A stretch of DNA of 64,000 nucleotides, from NCBI GenBank assembly GCA_027486405.1, contig JAIXPD010000085.1:1-64000 (forward strand), given 5' to 3'. The translations under genes were made by a program, and so were the position numbers. Origin of the DNA: Azospirillum sp. (GTDB lineage: Bacteria > Pseudomonadota > Alphaproteobacteria > Azospirillales > Azospirillaceae). The notes under the pieces are model-generated. The model had not been told where the DNA came from. It made no database searches and saw only the letters and a list, made by a program, of their open reading frames with translations. Within the stretch, counting starts at the first letter, position 1, and each line of letters begins with the position of its first letter. Positions 15,602-24,633 of the stretch are shown one piece after another.

Positions 15602-15646
15602 TTCCGCATAGAGAAAACTATTTGAGAAAGTTTCCGATATGCGGAA
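15602..15646. promoter_or_regulatory. paired IclR-type operators in the divergent promoter
   Basis: TTCCGCATA (15602-15610) and TATGCGGAA (15638-15646) are a perfect 9-bp inverted repeat. Each also belongs to a 15-bp imperfect palindrome: TTCCGCATAGAGAAA and TTCCGATATGCGGAA, whose starts are 30 bases apart, close to three helical turns. IclR proteins bind 13-15-bp palindromes of this kind as dimers and cooperate over helical spacing. The site lies 46 bases upstream of the iclR start and 84 upstream of the ATPase gene, fitting autorepression and control of the transport operon. Confidence 0.65.
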
Positions 15647-15691
15647 TAAGTAGGGCGCTTTGACCATGAACGCTTTTGATGGGAACCGGCG

Positions 15692-16513
15692 ATGACCACC
15701 GACGACACGGGCGCGAAATCCAGTTTGCAGCGCGGCATTGCCATCCTGCGCATGCTGGCCGACAGCAACGAGTCCGGGGCGCGGTTGACCGACATCGCCC
15801 GTGACCTCAACCTGACGCCGCCCACCGTCCACCGCATCCTGAAAACGCTGGTGGAAGAGGGCATGGTGGAGGCCGACAAAAACACCAAGCGCTACCGGCT
15901 GGGCATCGACCTGTTCACCATGGCCGCGCGGGCGGGCAACCCCAACAATCTGCGCGACATCTGCCGCCCGATCATGCTGCGCCTGTCGGCGACGCTGCGC
16001 GACACGATTTTCCTGCTGGTGCGCAGCGGTTTTGACGCCGTCTGTCTGGACCGCAGCGAGGGGCCGTTTCCGATCCGCTCCTTCACCGGCGACATTGGCG
16101 GTCGGGTGACGCTGGGCGTGGGGCAAGGCAGCCTCGCCATCCTGGCCTTTCTCCCCGACGAGGAGCGGGAGGAGGTGATCCGCTTCAACCTGCCCCGGAT
16201 GCAGGGGGTGGGGATCCTGGACGAGGTGTATTTGCGCACGGAGATCGCGCGGGTCCGCAATCTGGGCTACGCCAGCCGCTCCACCGGCCTGCTGCCCGGC
16301 ATGTCGGGCGTGGCGGTTCCCGTGCTGGACCGTGAAGGCCACGCGGTCGCCGCGCTCAGCGTCGGCACCATCACCGAACGGCTGAACGAGGAACGCTTGC
16401 CGGTGGTGGTGGACATTCTGAAACGCGAAGCCGCCGGGGTGTGCCGCCAGTTGAACCCGTTCGACCCGGTGTTGCGCCGTCCGGCGGCGGTGCTGGGCAG
16501 CGGGGCAAGCTGA
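15692..16513 (+). CDS. IclR-family transcriptional regulator
   Basis: A 273-residue protein with an N-terminal winged helix-turn-helix (SLQRGIAILRMLADSNESGARLTDIARDLNLTPPTVHRILKTLVEEGMVE, about 10-60) and a C-terminal IclR effector domain (about 80-250) containing FPIRSFTGDIGGRVTLGVGQGSLAILAF and GMSGVAVPVLDREGHAVAALSVG. It is divergent from the importer/oxidase operon and almost certainly controls it in response to the imported compound or a breakdown product. Confidence 0.9.
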   Translation: MTTDDTGAKSSLQRGIAILRMLADSNESGARLTDIARDLNLTPPTVHRILKTLVEEGMVEADKNTKRYRLGIDLFTMAARAGNPNNLRDICRPIMLRLSATLRDTIFLLVRSGFDAVCLDRSEGPFPIRSFTGDIGGRVTLGVGQGSLAILAFLPDEEREEVIRFNLPRMQGVGILDEVYLRTEIARVRNLGYASRSTGLLPGMSGVAVPVLDREGHAVAALSVGTITERLNEERLPVVVDILKREAAGVCRQLNPFDPVLRRPAAVLGSGAS

Positions 16514-16634
16514 TCGCACCCGCCCGGCGTTGAGAGAAAACCCCTACTCCATGCCCGAGAAAAGCGGTCAAGTTTTTTAACACTTCTATCCTACTCAAGA
16601 AAGCGAGACCGTCCGAACCCGCGCAGAGTCCGCC

Positions 16635-17142
16635 ATGGCGACCGAAGATTACCTGATCCGCGATCATCGCGGCTTGTCCGTGCTCATCACCGAAGACAAC
16701 GACTTCACCCGTGATCTTATTTATGACTAAGATCCTGGTGTCGTTCGGCATGCCGCACGTCACGCACGCCACCAGCGGCGAAGACGCCTTGCGCAAGCTG
16801 CACGCCGACCTCTTCGATCTGGTGATCTGCGACATCGTGATGGAAGGCATAAACGGCATCCAGTTCGTCAAAGCCGTCCGCGCCAACGCCGCGCCCCGGG
16901 TGAACCGCGTGCCGATCATCATGTTGACCGCGCACGCCGATGAAAAGCTGGTCATGGCGGCGTTGAAGGCCGGGGCGAACGGTTATCTGGTCAAGCCGCT
17001 GATTCCCAAACGGCTGGTGGCCCTGGTCGCGAAACTGTGCAACTGCACGCTGCCAACCCTGCGCCGACAGGAGGTCGCCTCCGTTCCCGAGGAACCGTCT
17101 GCGGCCGCGCCCAGCGACGGGGCGTCCGTCCAACCCGCATAA
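16635..17142 (+). pseudogene. CheY-like response regulator, frameshifted
   Basis: From ATG 16635 the reading frame gives LSVLITEDNDFTRDLI, the first strand and acidic pocket of a receiver domain, and then stops at 16728. The rest of the receiver continues in another frame from 16723: MTKILVSFGMPHVTHATSG, the phospho-acceptor in DLVICDIVMEG, IIMLTAHAD and GYLVKP. Removing one T in ATTTATG (16719-16725) restores one continuous protein of about 168 residues. The frame break lies between strand 1 and helix 1, so neither half could fold as a receiver. A real mutation and a sequencing error are both possible. Confidence 0.75.
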
Positions 17143-17190
17143 CCCCCGACCTGAAACGGCGGCGGCCATCAGCCACAGGGATGGGGGTGG

Positions 17191-17307
17191 CAGGGCAATC
17201 GGGTGAAGGCTTGAAATTCCTTTATCAGGACATTAGTCATACCAGCGAAGGCGGGGATTACGGAAAATTCTTCGTATAGGTTTATAAACCTTCAAGTGAT
17301 TGCCCTG
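17191..17307. repeat. 117-bp element with 19-bp terminal inverted repeats
   Basis: CAGGGCAATCGGGTGAAGG (17191-17209) and CCTTCAAGTGATTGCCCTG (17289-17307) match at 16 of 19 positions as an inverted repeat. The interior is AT-richer and non-coding. The terminal GCAATC-x3-TGAA resembles the ends of the larger REPIN-like elements at 35041, 38801 and 47811, so this is probably a shorter relative. It sits between two damaged genes. Confidence 0.55.
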
Positions 17308-17419
17308 GGGCCGGTGGCGTCCGTTGAGAAAAAGCGCGTGCTGGGGAACGCGGGACGCGGGGTGTCGAGTCAATCTGCCGGGCGACGAGCAGCGCTGCGA
17401 AACACGCTCGCAAACGCGC

Positions 17420-17760
17420 AATCAGTTCCTGTTCATCGAAACCCAGCGGATCGAAGAGATTCTGGACCGTCCGCTGTCCAGCCATTGCTTAGATCGGTTC
17501 CGCAACACGATCACCGCCGCCCCCATGGTGAACGGCATCCTGGAATCCTTGGCCCAGGATCTTCGGCTTGGCCTGATGGCGGGACACATGGTCGGTGATT
17601 CGCTGATCGCTGCGCTGGTCCTCTGGTTGGACGGGGCGGCAACCCCGGCCGCCCCCGAAAGCCGGGCGTCCGGGCCACTCGCCCCCCGCGATCTGGCGCG
17701 GTTGTTCGAATGGTGGGCGTCACGCCATGGTGACGGCGTCGCGCACGCCCGACCAGTATG
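17420..17760 (+). pseudogene. possible AraC-family regulator remnant (middle portion)
   Basis: The frame beginning near 17420 reads IETQRIEEILDRPL, then MVNGILESLAQDLRLGLMAGHMVGDSLIAALVLWL and GPLAPRDLARLFEWW. This resembles the linker that precedes the DNA-binding domain in many AraC-family proteins (pattern LxxALxxDLxxGxPxGxLYGESLxxALAxHL ... LxPRxLRRVLDY). No upstream ligand domain and no helix-turn-helix follow; the frame runs directly into the tannase remnant. The call is tentative because no diagnostic motif survives. Confidence 0.4.
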
Positions 17761-18403
17761 ACGGCTACGTCGCCATCGCCCCCGGCTTCAACCTGCCCAA
17801 GGCGGCGGTGCAACACGCGTGGGACGTGCAGAGCTTCCGCACCGTCAACCCGGACATCCGCCAATCCTTTTCCGCCACCGACATGGCTTTGGTGGCGCAA
17901 GGGGTTCTGGGCGCGTGCGACCGGCTGGACGGGCTGGCGGACGGGCTGGTGAACAGCAAGGGCGAGGCGCTCTGTTCCGACTGGTCGTTCGATGGCGGCA
18001 TGGGGGCGAAGAACTGGCGCGGCTGGAAGGTGGAGGGGATTCCGGCGTGGGACGGCTATCTGGTGATCGCGGTGATGGGGGCGGCGTCGCTGTCCCACGT
18101 CTTCACCACGCCGCCGACACCGGTGGCCGGGCGGCGGCCTCCGCCCGTTTCTTCGCCGTGCCAGGGATGAGCCATTGCCGGGGCGGACCGGCCACCGACG
18201 CTTACGACGCCCTCGCCGCCATCGTCGATTGGGCCGAACAGGGCAAGGCCCCGGACCGCATCATCGCCACGGTGAGCGCAAAGAACGACGACGTGCCCCC
18301 GGACTGGAGCAAGACGCGCACCCGTCCGCTGTGCGTGTGGCCGACGGTTGCCCGCTATGTCGGTGCCGACCCGGAAAAGGCCGACAGCTTCGCCTGCCAA
18401 TAG
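17727..18403 (+). pseudogene. tannase/feruloyl esterase family, 5'-truncated with internal deletion and frame change
   Basis: The first part (17727 to about 18110) reads YDGYVAIAPGFNLPKAAVQHAWD, ACDRLDGLADGLVN and SLSHVFTTPP, conserved in tannase/feruloyl esterases. The end, in another frame (about 18140-18403), reads FFAVPGMSHCRGGPATDAYDALAAIVDW and closes with SFACQ, again the family C-terminus with its catalytic-region His. The N-terminal part with the nucleophile motif and about 100 residues between FTTPP and FFAVPG are missing. The gene is dead, but it shows that the ancestor handled plant phenolic esters. Confidence 0.75.
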
Positions 18404-18644
18404 GGGTGGATGACCAACAGTTCGAAACACCGCTGTTGACTCGTTATAACTGTTATGAGAAATAACAAGAAAGCGGGGCGCGCGTTTGTCCACCCACAAC
18501 ACGCCGATGGTCGGCGGCCCATTCCATGCCAGCCAACACGCGGCGCAAAGACCTGAACAGCCGTGACACCTTGGTGTTTCGCCCCTTGGATGGCGACCCC
18601 AAACCCACACAGCGCGGCCCCGCACCCGCACGGAGAGGAAGCCC

Positions 18645-20003
18645 ATGACCGTGGAACGCAGCGTCGATGTCCAAGCCTTCTTGAACGACAACCCTTTGTC
18701 CTCCCGCCAGATCGCCGTCATCCTTTTGTGCTTTTGCATCGTGCTGCTGGACGGCTTTGACACCGCCGCCATCGGCTACATCGCGCCGTCGCTGCTGGGC
18801 GAATGGGGCCTTCAGCGTCCGGCGCTCGCCCCGGTGCTCAGCGCGGCCCTGTTTGGTCTGGTGATCGGATCGCTGTCGGCGGGGCCGGTGGGCGACCGCG
18901 TCGGGCGCCGCCCGGTGTTGATCCTGTCGGTGCTGGTGATGGGGGCGGCCTGCCTCGCCTCGTCCCTGTCCAAGGATCTCGACACGCTGGTGGCGTGGCG
19001 CTTCGTGACCGGTCTGGCCCTGGGTGCCGCGATGCCCACGGCGTTGACGCTGGTCAGCGAATATTCCCCTGCGCGCCGCCGGTCGCTGATCACCAATCTG
19101 GTCTTTTGCGGCTTTCCGCTGGGGGCGGCGCTGGGCGGCTTTCTGGCGGCCTGGATCATCCCGACCTTTGGCTGGCGCAGCGTGCTGGTGGCGGGCGGCG
19201 TGGCCCCGCTGGTGCTGGCGCTGATCCTGCTGTTCGCCCTGCCGGAATCCGTCCGCTTCGCCGTCGCCCACAACAAGCCGGTCGAAACGATCCGCAAGCT
19301 CTTGCTGCCGATTGGGGCGGCGGCGGCCGACGCCACCCGCTTTGTCGTTCCGGAAACGGCCGTCGCCGGGCAGGGCGCGATCCGTCTGGTGCTGTCGCGT
19401 TCGCTGATCGTCGGCACGGTGATGCTGTGGACCGCCTATTTCATGGGGTTGGTCATCTTCTACGCGATGATCAATTGGATGCCGGTACTGTTCCGCGACG
19501 CCGGTTTGAATCCGGCCACGGCGGCGTTGGTGTCGGCGCTGTTCCCGCTGGGCGGCATCGGGTCGCTGTTCTCCGGCCTGCTGATGGACCGTTTCAACGG
19601 CAACCGGATCGTTGCGGTGTTCTTCGCCCTGTCGGGCGTGGCCTTCATCGCCATCGGTCAATTCGCCGGGCAGGTGGCCGCGCTGACGGTCACGGTGCTG
19701 GTGGTCGGCGTGATGATGAACACCGCGCAATCCTCGCTGGGATCGCTGGCCGCCGCCTATTACCCGACGCAGGCGCGCGCCACCGGCATCGCCTGGATGA
19801 TGGGGCTGGGCCGCTTTGGCGGCATCGTCGGCTCGTTCCTGGTCGCGGAACTCGCCAGCCGCCAGATGTCGTTCGAGGCGATCTTCATCGCGCTGGCGGT
19901 CCCCGGCTTCCTGGCGGCGGTGGCCTTGTGGGTCAAGCAGGCGGTGTCCCTGCCCCAGGCGGTGGCCTCCGCACCCCCCGCACCGGCACCGGCCACGCAC
20001 TGA
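18645..20003 (+). CDS. MFS aromatic acid:H+ symporter, AAHS family (PcaK-like)
   Basis: A 452-residue, 12-segment transporter. The first segment has LLDGFDTAAIGYIAPSL, the DGFD motif of the aromatic acid:H+ symporter family, followed by the loop 2-3 motif GPVGDRVGRRPVL and the loop 8-9 counterpart LLMDRFNGNRIV. Family members import 4-hydroxybenzoate, protocatechuate, benzoate or cis,cis-muconate. This fits the protocatechuate-forming and catechol pathways elsewhere in the window. It has its own 240-base upstream region containing the GTTATAAC palindrome near 18440 and is preceded by pseudogenes. Confidence 0.88.
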   Translation: MTVERSVDVQAFLNDNPLSSRQIAVILLCFCIVLLDGFDTAAIGYIAPSLLGEWGLQRPALAPVLSAALFGLVIGSLSAGPVGDRVGRRPVLILSVLVMGAACLASSLSKDLDTLVAWRFVTGLALGAAMPTALTLVSEYSPARRRSLITNLVFCGFPLGAALGGFLAAWIIPTFGWRSVLVAGGVAPLVLALILLFALPESVRFAVAHNKPVETIRKLLLPIGAAAADATRFVVPETAVAGQGAIRLVLSRSLIVGTVMLWTAYFMGLVIFYAMINWMPVLFRDAGLNPATAALVSALFPLGGIGSLFSGLLMDRFNGNRIVAVFFALSGVAFIAIGQFAGQVAALTVTVLVVGVMMNTAQSSLGSLAAAYYPTQARATGIAWMMGLGRFGGIVGSFLVAELASRQMSFEAIFIALAVPGFLAAVALWVKQAVSLPQAVASAPPAPAPATH

Positions 20004-20094
20004 CCCGGACATCACCGCCCGCCCCCTTTCCGCGACAGCGGCGGACACAACAGCAACGGGGCGGGCGGCCCCCAAGTGTGGGGCATGGTTTGGG

Positions 20095-21135
20095 TCAAGG
20101 CGCGCTGGCGCGTTGGAACACCAGCAGCCGGATGTCGCGGTCGGGAACAAAATCCGTGATCGTGGATTCAAAGGTGGTCGGGCCGGTCTTGGTCAGGCCG
20201 TTCCAGCACAGCGACACCAGATTGTCCGGCGCGCCCTTGTCGATGGTCAGATGAAAGCGACCGATGGGGCCGCGCCAGTTGCGGCCGGTGGTGACGATGT
20301 ATTCGATCTCCGCCGCGCCATAGGGCATCGCGGGCGGTGGGTGTTTGGCCTGCGCGGCGGCCAGCGTCCGGCGGATGGCGGCGTCCAGGCAATAGCGGTC
20401 GCCGGTCGGGTCCGGGCGGTCCCCCAGGTAACGCCCAACCGCCTTGCGACCGTCAATCGACGCCACCCGGCCGACCAGAGCGGTGCCGACGAAGGGACGG
20501 TAGACGTGGCGCACGCGCACGTCCCGCCCCGGCGGAAAGGTCTGCCGCCAGTGATAGCGGGCGCGCAACAGCCATTGCGGGGTGTTGTCGTCCTCCCCCG
20601 CCTGAATCAGGCCATCGGCGCGCAGGCGGGCCAGGGCGGCGGGGTCCAGTGTGCGAGCGATGCCGTCATAAGCACCGGGTGCCCAGGGAACCAGCGCCAT
20701 CGCCCCGGCCGCCGTCACCCGGTCCGTCACATCCCGCCCCTTGAAGACGGCCCGGCGCTCCAAGGCGGGTCGCACCGGTTGATCGTCGATCCACAGACGG
20801 AAATCCAAAAAATCGTCGGCCTGCTGGGGAAAGCCCCAGGCCGCTTCGGTCAGGCCGCGCGACAGGTCGATGTCCGGCAGCGGAAACACCACCAGCGTGT
20901 CCACCGGCTGGTCGGTGACGTTGCGGAACACATAGGACACGCGGATTTCGTCCAGCCCGATGCGCAAATCCTCCGACCGCATCTCAATCGCGTCGGTGCG
21001 GGTCAGTTCGATGCCGCCGGTGCCAAGAAAGCCGGTGCTGTCGTTCGCCAGAGCCGGACCGCCCCCCAACAGGGCCAGGATCCCCCACACCGCCGCCCGA
21101 ACGCCCAATCCGTTGATCTTCGCGCTGCCAACCAT
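20095..21135 (-). CDS. DUF4424-family exported protein
   Basis: The 346-residue protein begins with a signal peptide (AAVWGILALLGGGPALA, mature at NDSTGFLGTGGIEL) and then ELTRTDAIEMRSEDLRIGLDEIRVSYVFRN, VDTLVVFPLPDID, YHWRQTFPPGRDVRVRHVYRPFVG and LVSLCWNG, the conserved landmarks of DUF4424. The family is periplasmic and uncharacterised. It stands convergent with the MFS gene and about 100 bases downstream of the response regulator gene, on the same strand. Confidence 0.75.
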   Translation of the reverse strand: MVGSAKINGLGVRAAVWGILALLGGGPALANDSTGFLGTGGIELTRTDAIEMRSEDLRIGLDEIRVSYVFRNVTDQPVDTLVVFPLPDIDLSRGLTEAAWGFPQQADDFLDFRLWIDDQPVRPALERRAVFKGRDVTDRVTAAGAMALVPWAPGAYDGIARTLDPAALARLRADGLIQAGEDDNTPQWLLRARYHWRQTFPPGRDVRVRHVYRPFVGTALVGRVASIDGRKAVGRYLGDRPDPTGDRYCLDAAIRRTLAAAQAKHPPPAMPYGAAEIEYIVTTGRNWRGPIGRFHLTIDKGAPDNLVSLCWNGLTKTGPTTFESTITDFVPDRDIRLLVFQRASAP

Positions 21136-21236
21136 CGCGCCGCCCCGTTCGCTGTCCTGATCCCCCCGGTTGTACCGCATCGCCGGGACAGCGGCCACGG
21201 ATGTTGGAAAAAGCGCGCGCAGCCCGGCGGAAGCCA

Positions 21237-21896
21237 TCAGGCTTTGGGCGCGCGCACGGCCTTCACCGCCAGTTCGGTGCGCGATTGGACGCCCAGCTTG
21301 TCCATGATGCGGCTGACATAGTTCTTCACCGTGCCTTCGGCCAGGAACAGGCTGGCGGCGATCTGCCGGTTGCTCTGCCCCTGCGCGATGAGGTCGAGGA
21401 TGGCGCGCTCCCGCTCCGTCAGGTCGGACAGGTCGGGCAGCGGCGCGCCGCTGGGCAGATCGACCGCGCGCGACCGCCGCAGCTCCTCGAACAGCTTGCG
21501 GGCGATGTGGGGGGAGATGCGGGTTTCGCCGCGCATCACACCGCGAATGGTGTCGAGGATTTCGGTTTCCGAGGCATCCTTCAGCAGATAGGCGGCGGCC
21601 CCGGCGGAAATCGCGCCGAACACCAGATCGTCGGTGTCGAAGGTGGTCAGGACCACCACCTGCGTGCCGGGAAATTCCGACAGGATGAGCTTGGTCGCCG
21701 CGATTCCGCCCAGGCGCGGCATCTGGATGTCCATCAGCACCACGTCGGGGCGGAAGCGGCGGCACAGCTCCACCGCCTCCGCGCCATCGGGGGCCAGCCC
21801 GACGATCTCGATGTCGGGTTCCAGCGACAGCAAATTGGCGAAGGCGCGGCGGATCAATTGCTGATCCTCGGCGATCACGATGCGGATCGGCGTCAT
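21237..21896 (-). CDS. NarL/FixJ-family response regulator
   Basis: The protein has a receiver domain (RIVIAEDQQLIRRAFANLL, phospho-acceptor Asp in VVLMDIQMPRLGG, TTFDTDD, and Lys in AYLLKDA) and a C-terminal LuxR-type helix-turn-helix (LTERERAILDLIAQGQSNRQIAASLFLAEGTVKNYVSRIMDKLGV). The start is uncertain: ATG 21896 gives the usual MTPIRIVIAEDQ N-terminus (219 residues), while ATG 21914 and TTG 21965 are in frame upstream. It is divergent from the histidine kinase gene across about 170 bases and is its obvious partner. Confidence 0.88.
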   Translation of the reverse strand: MTPIRIVIAEDQQLIRRAFANLLSLEPDIEIVGLAPDGAEAVELCRRFRPDVVLMDIQMPRLGGIAATKLILSEFPGTQVVVLTTFDTDDLVFGAISAGAAAYLLKDASETEILDTIRGVMRGETRISPHIARKLFEELRRSRAVDLPSGAPLPDLSDLTERERAILDLIAQGQSNRQIAASLFLAEGTVKNYVSRIMDKLGVQSRTELAVKAVRAPKA

Positions 21897-22070
21897 CACG
21901 GGGTCCGGTTCCATCAGGTCATCCAGGAAAGGCGCGTCGCCGTCCTCGGTCAAGATCCGTTGCAAGCGTCTCGACGGCCAAGCGCCGCTTGTGCTTCATG
22001 GTCTTGATCCGGGTTCCAGCATGCGCCAAAGGCGGCCCGGCGCGACACTGACGAAAGGCACGGAGTGCGC

Positions 22071-23948
22071 ATGACGAACGTCACTTTCGAGCGCGACAGC
22101 CGTCACCCACGGTTCGGTCGGCTGCGCCGCGTGCTGCGCGCGCTGGATCCGCGCTGGCGGCTGGCGGCGGCCATCGGCTGGTCGATCGCTCTGGTGTCGC
22201 TGGCGGTGGCGCTGTTCGTCGGTTTCTGGACGATGCGGGACGCGCGCGCGGCGCTGGAACGGGAAATCGGCCTGCTCTACGCCACCCACGCCCAGCGGCT
22301 GATCGACACCATCGACACCAATCTGGCCGGGCGGCGGGAATGGGTGGCGGCGTCGGCCACGCTGATCGGCGTGCGCGACGGCGCGCTGGGCGGGCCGGAG
22401 GCCGACCGCGCGCTGCGCGACCTGAAAGGCGCGCTGGGCGAGATCGAGTGGGTGGGGATCATCGACCTGAGCGGCACGGTGGTCGCCGGGACCGACGGGA
22501 TTCTGGTGGGGCAATCGGTGTCGGCGCGGCCCTGGTTCACCGGGGCGTTCCTGGGGCCGTACATCGGCGACGTGCACCGCGAATTGCTGCTCGACCGGCT
22601 GTTGCCGCCGCTGCGCAACGGCGAGCCGCGCCGCTTCGTCGAGCTGTCGGCCCCGATCCACGACCGCGCGGGCAACATCCGGGGCGTGCTGGCGGTGACG
22701 CTGGGCTGGAGTTGGATCGAAGCCTTGCAGCGCGGCACGCTGGCGACGCTGAAGGACCGGCCGGGGGCGGAGGTGCTGTTGCTGGGCATCGACGGCACGG
22801 TGCTGCACGGGTCCGATCACACGTCGCGCGGCGGGCGGGTCGATCTGTCGGCCCTGCCCTTCGCCACCGGCCACAGCGTGGAGGGCGGGCGGTTGAGCGG
22901 GTTGGCGCGCAGCGGCGGATTCGCCGATTTCCCCGGTCTGGGGTGGAGCGTGATGGTGCGCGAACCGGTCGCCACCGCGTTTCGCACCGCCGACCGCGCG
23001 TCGGTGTCGATCTTCACCGCCATCGCGCTGGGCGGGCTGGTGGCGACGCTGGTCAGCGTGCTGATCGCCAGCGGCATCATGCGCCGCCTGCAACGGCTGG
23101 CCGAGGCCGCCGACGCCCTGCGCACCGGGCGCACCACCGGCTTTGTCGGCCCGCGCGGGCGGGACGAGGCCGGGCGGATCGGGCGGTCCATCGCCTCGCT
23201 GGTCCACACGCTGCAACAGGCCAACGCCGATCTGTCGAGCATCAACGAACGGTTGGATGCGCGGGTGGAGGAGCGGACGCGCGAGATCGAACGCCTCAGC
23301 CACGAAACCCGCGCGGCGGCCATCGTGCGCGAACGGCTGCGCATCTCCCGCGATCTGCACGACACGGTCGCCCACACGCTGCTGGGCCTGTTGACCCAAA
23401 TCCGGCTGATCCGCAAGCTGGTGGAGGTCGATCCCTCCCGCCTGCCCGACGAGATCCGGCGGGCGGACGAGGCGGCACAGGAGGGGTTGGCCCACGCCCG
23501 CAGCGCGGTGTCGCAACTGCGCTATTCCCCCGTGCGCGACGACGGCTTCGGCCCGGCGCTGGCGCGGCTGGTCGCCCAGATCCAGGACCGCACCGCCTCG
23601 ATCCTGAGCCTGAGCGTGGCCGAGGCGGCGGACGCGATGACCGGCCAGACCGCCGAAACCCTCTATCGGATGATCGAGGAGGCGTTGCGCAACGCCGTCC
23701 GCCACGCCAACGCGCCGGGCATCGCCGTGACGGTGGCCTGCGGCGGCGAGCACGGCAACGAGGCGGCGGGGCTGGTCGTGACCGTGCGCGACGACGGCGG
23801 TGGCTTCGACCCGCAGGCCGATCAAGCCAACCATTTCGGCCTGCTGGGCCTGCGCGAACAGGCCGATCTGATCGGCGCGGCGCTGGAGGTGGACAGCGCC
23901 CCCGGCGCGGGAACCATTGTGACGATCCGGCTGGAGCGCGCGCCCTGA
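22071..23948 (+). CDS. NarX-type sensor histidine kinase with periplasmic dCache-like domain
   Basis: A 625-residue protein with a transmembrane helix at about 30-55, a large periplasmic region (60-310) resembling a double Cache sensor (GVRDGALGG, IDLSGTVVAGTDGILVGQSVSARPWFTGA), a second helix at about 315-335, HAMP, and a short coiled coil. It then has a HisKA_3 domain with the phospho-acceptor His in RISRDLHDTVAHTLLGLL, and an ATPase domain (EEALRNAVRHANA, DDGGGFDP, FGLLGLREQADLIGA). ATG 22071 is preferred over GTG 22065 because GGAG lies five bases before it. The signal is unknown; Cache domains bind small organic acids or amines. Confidence 0.88.
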   Translation: MTNVTFERDSRHPRFGRLRRVLRALDPRWRLAAAIGWSIALVSLAVALFVGFWTMRDARAALEREIGLLYATHAQRLIDTIDTNLAGRREWVAASATLIGVRDGALGGPEADRALRDLKGALGEIEWVGIIDLSGTVVAGTDGILVGQSVSARPWFTGAFLGPYIGDVHRELLLDRLLPPLRNGEPRRFVELSAPIHDRAGNIRGVLAVTLGWSWIEALQRGTLATLKDRPGAEVLLLGIDGTVLHGSDHTSRGGRVDLSALPFATGHSVEGGRLSGLARSGGFADFPGLGWSVMVREPVATAFRTADRASVSIFTAIALGGLVATLVSVLIASGIMRRLQRLAEAADALRTGRTTGFVGPRGRDEAGRIGRSIASLVHTLQQANADLSSINERLDARVEERTREIERLSHETRAAAIVRERLRISRDLHDTVAHTLLGLLTQIRLIRKLVEVDPSRLPDEIRRADEAAQEGLAHARSAVSQLRYSPVRDDGFGPALARLVAQIQDRTASILSLSVAEAADAMTGQTAETLYRMIEEALRNAVRHANAPGIAVTVACGGEHGNEAAGLVVTVRDDGGGFDPQADQANHFGLLGLREQADLIGAALEVDSAPGAGTIVTIRLERAP

Positions 23949-23958
23949 GAACGCGCCC

Positions 23959-24633
23959 CTACCCCGCCGTCTCCCGCCGTTCCGGCCCGTGCCAGCGGAT
24001 CAACGGGGCAAGGCGCGCCGCCACCGCGTCCGGGGCGGCCCCATCCGGTTCCAACGCCCCACCCCGCGCCAGCAGCCCGGCGAGATGGCCAACGGCGAGG
24101 CTGGCCCCGCCCGCGCGCGGCGGCGTGTCCGCCGTCTCGCCCCACGGGCGCGGGCAGGCCCCATAGGCACCGGGCAGGCGCGACAGCTCCCCCACCCCGC
24201 AGCGGGCGTCGCCCGTCACCGCAATCACGCCGGGGTAGGCGGCGGGCCAGACCGGGCCACCGCGCGCCGGGCGGGCGGCGAGCAGCAGCAGCCCGGCGTC
24301 GCGCGCCTCGGCCACCGCCGCCGCCAGCACGGCGCGGTCGGCGGGCAGGCCAAAGCTCATGACCGCCATGCCCGCCCCCTGCCCCACCGCCCAGCGCAGC
24401 CCGGCGGCCACCACCGCCGCCGAACAGGTCGGCGCGTCGGCGAAGATCTGGGCGTCGAGCAGCGCGGCGTCGGGGGCCAGCGCGTGGACAATGGCGGCAA
24501 CGGCGCTGCCATGGCCGACCCGGTCGGGGTGCGGCGGAACCTCCACCACCGCGCCATCGGCCAGGGCGAAGGCGGTGCGCATGGCGACGGGCCAATCGGG
24601 CGGCAGACCGCTGTCGAGGAGGGCGACGCGCAT
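23959..24633 (-). CDS. qhpE: QhpE, subtilisin-like maturation protease of quinohemoprotein amine dehydrogenase
   Basis: A 224-residue subtilisin-like protein with an unusually short N-terminus. The putative triad is Asp7 (LLDSG), His41 (GHGSAVAAI) and Ser178 (GGASLAVGHLAGLL). In Paracoccus the homologous QhpE removes the 28-residue leader from the cross-linked QhpC peptide in the cytoplasm. The ATG at 24633 overlaps the qhpF stop (TGATG). It is the last gene of the cluster and converges with the histidine kinase gene. There is no signal peptide, consistent with cytoplasmic processing. Confidence 0.85.
   Translation of the reverse strand: MRVALLDSGLPPDWPVAMRTAFALADGAVVEVPPHPDRVGHGSAVAAIVHALAPDAALLDAQIFADAPTCSAAVVAAGLRWAVGQGAGMAVMSFGLPADRAVLAAAVAEARDAGLLLLAARPARGGPVWPAAYPGVIAVTGDARCGVGELSRLPGAYGACPRPWGETADTPPRAGGASLAVGHLAGLLARGGALEPDGAAPDAVAARLAPLIRWHGPERRETAG

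Noticed and set aside
16700..16730. Programmed frameshift in the response regulator
   Set aside because: There is no slippery heptamer with a downstream structure, and receivers are not known to use one; simple frameshift or sequence error is more likely.
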